Of a stretch of DNA of 64,000 nucleotides, positions 62,801 to 64,000 are shown piece by piece. Both the position numbers and the translations under genes were made by a program. Position 1 is the first letter of the stretch; the number at the start of each line of letters is the position of its first letter. Source of the stretch: Enoplosus armatus. Its lineage: Eukaryota; Chordata; Actinopteri; Centrarchiformes; Enoplosidae. The notes under the pieces are model-generated. The model saw only the letters and a program-made list of their open reading frames with translations, searched no databases and was not told where the DNA came from. The stretch covers positions 14,901,704 through 14,965,703 of the forward strand of contig NC_092188.1 of the NCBI RefSeq assembly GCF_043641665.1, read 5' to 3'.

Positions 62801-64000
62801 AGTGGAAGTGTTTTATATTTTTACATCTGCTATCAGGTTGTAATATCTAATGCACAACAGCAGTTCTGATATGACCTGATATACTTCATAACTTCTGAAA
62901 GGTCAGAGAAAAAATGAATACGTTCCACATTATATCTTGACTTTTATTTCTCCAGTTTGCCAGTATCTTTCTGCGTATACAGCATTAGATCTGAGAGGAA
63001 CTAAAAGAAAACGCACGTGCTGAGGCTTTGGTAAAGTTACCTATTTGTTATTGCAGCTGTCAGAGCTGAAGCACAGAGGAGGACTGAGCTTCTGCTGGCT
63101 GTCACTTTGCATCGCTATCCAACAATCACACACCAAGCCACGTATATCAGCATATCAGTCAGACCTGTTTAGCCTTTAGGTGTGAACTCATGTTATCTGC
63201 TGACTCCTGGATAGGCAAGGACTATTATTAGTCTCTATAAATACTCTATAAATACTAAATTAGAGCAATTTCTATGTCATGTGGTCATGTAATTTTGCCG
63301 TCACACAAGATGTTATTGTTTCACCGCAGCAATGAAACATTGTAGATTAATAGTTGTGTGAGGGGGACCTTTCTCTGTTATTGATGCTCTTCTGTAGGAC
63401 GCTGAATTCACACAAACTAGCAAACAGACAAAAGGTATAGCTCTGACACCAAGAAACCGTAAAATTAAATCTTACAACATCATTTCTTAAGTGGTCAATT
63501 TTCTGGGGACAGGACATCTGTACTATTTACAAAGACTTTGATCAATATTCCCTGTGTGCTTTTGACTGAATAAGCAGCAGAATCAAGTCATTACAGGGGG
63601 GAGACTGGAACAGAAGAAAACTGCAAGCTCCCTTTCCTTCACAGCACTCAGAGATTGCGCAGCCAGCAACCTGATTAATTTTGGACTCTGTGTTAAAGTC
63701 AAAATTTTGTTAGACATAATAAGATGTGTCTTTGTGGCAAATTGAAAGTGTGTGAGTGTGAGTGTGAGTGTGCGGGCAGGCTTTGAAATGTTGTTGTGGC
63801 TTTTTTTTCTTACACGATTTCCTTAATGAAATGTGATAGTGCAGCATGTACGTTTATGTGTTATTAATTTGTGGAGAAGTCACTGATGCCCTGCTGTGGT
63901 ATTATGCAGTCCTGGTGCCGAACAGAACGAGCCATGCTGTGGCCTGCAAGTCTGTGTCACACAAGATATTTGCTCTCTCTGAGTAGAGAAACACACGTCA
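59850..64000. other. Region upstream of oprd1, non-coding
   Basis: No gene is supported to the window edge. It contains a dispersed repeat copy (about 61225-61675), a short TGAGTG-type run near 63750 and several non-repetitive stretches (for example 60040-60230) that might be distal control elements. In human the neighbour on this side is EPB41; no exon of it was recognised. Confidence 0.5.
61225..61675 (+). repeat. Dispersed teleost repeat, family D
   Basis: 'ctttggtccagactgaaata', 'tctcaacaactattgaatat', 'gacattcatggttaccagag', 'gactttggtgatcctatgac' and 'acactttggtttatgaccaa' occur in this order, ending 'tggctgtagactct'. This is a hallmark long interspersed sequence of percomorph genomes. 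Its presence is the best single indicator of the host group. It is non-coding and probably internally deleted. Confidence 0.75.

Noticed and set aside
1..64000. CRISPR arrays, operons, prophage, toxin-antitoxin or viral genes
   Set aside because: The window is spliced vertebrate DNA. No regularly spaced direct repeats with unique spacers, no compact collinear bacterial-type genes and no recognisable viral coding regions were seen.

Overview
The window is vertebrate genomic DNA, almost certainly from a percomorph (spiny-rayed) teleost. Evidence: intron-rich genes with canonical GT-AG splicing, abundant (CA)n/(CT)n/(AT)n microsatellites, poly-C runs, and several short interspersed repeat families that I recognise as common in perciform-type fish genomes. 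I found no prokaryotic, phage, CRISPR or organelle signal. I reconstructed four protein-coding genes exon by exon. In each, every splice phase closes and the assembled protein has roughly the expected family length.

Layout. (1) 1-2.9 kb: upstream flank. (2) 3.0-6.0 kb, + strand: an endothelin precursor, best called edn2 (5 coding exons, 160 aa). (3) 6.0-12.5 kb: intergenic with repeat copies. (4) about 12.5-36.85 kb, + strand: phactr4, phosphatase and actin regulator 4. It has a CpG-rich 5' region, a long first intron, 13 coding exons from 22,384 to 35,329 (851 aa) and a 1.5-kb 3'UTR. (5) 36.85-38.4 kb: a cluster of three dispersed repeats. (6) 38.5-46.95 kb, + strand: rcc1, the chromatin-bound Ran GEF (one untranslated and 9 coding exons, 418 aa). 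(7) 46.95-56.6 kb: non-coding, probably including a long oprd1 3'UTR. (8) 59.85-56.68 kb, - strand: oprd1, a delta-type opioid receptor GPCR (3 coding exons, 378 aa). (9) 59.85-64 kb: non-coding, upstream of oprd1.

The genes do not form one pathway: a vasoactive/patterning peptide, an actin/PP1 regulator, a nuclear-transport GEF and a neuropeptide receptor. What links them is synteny. Human PHACTR4, RCC1 and OPRD1 lie together on 1p35 and EDN2 is on 1p34, while EDN1-PHACTR1 and EDN3-PHACTR3 are neighbours elsewhere. The window therefore appears to keep the ancestral endothelin-phactr pairing for the 2/4 ohnolog set.

I did not find an undescribed multi-gene system. The observations most worth checking are: an endothelin with an unusual loop (Ser at position 9 where Lys is usual); an opioid receptor that is delta-like overall but carries mu-like residues at the two main selectivity positions; an arginine/glycine-rich, internally repetitive expansion in phactr4; and a strongly coding-looking but unassigned ORF with a splice donor inside a phactr4 intron. 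Exon calls were made by eye from frame, splice sites and remembered family sequences. No alignment or database search was run.
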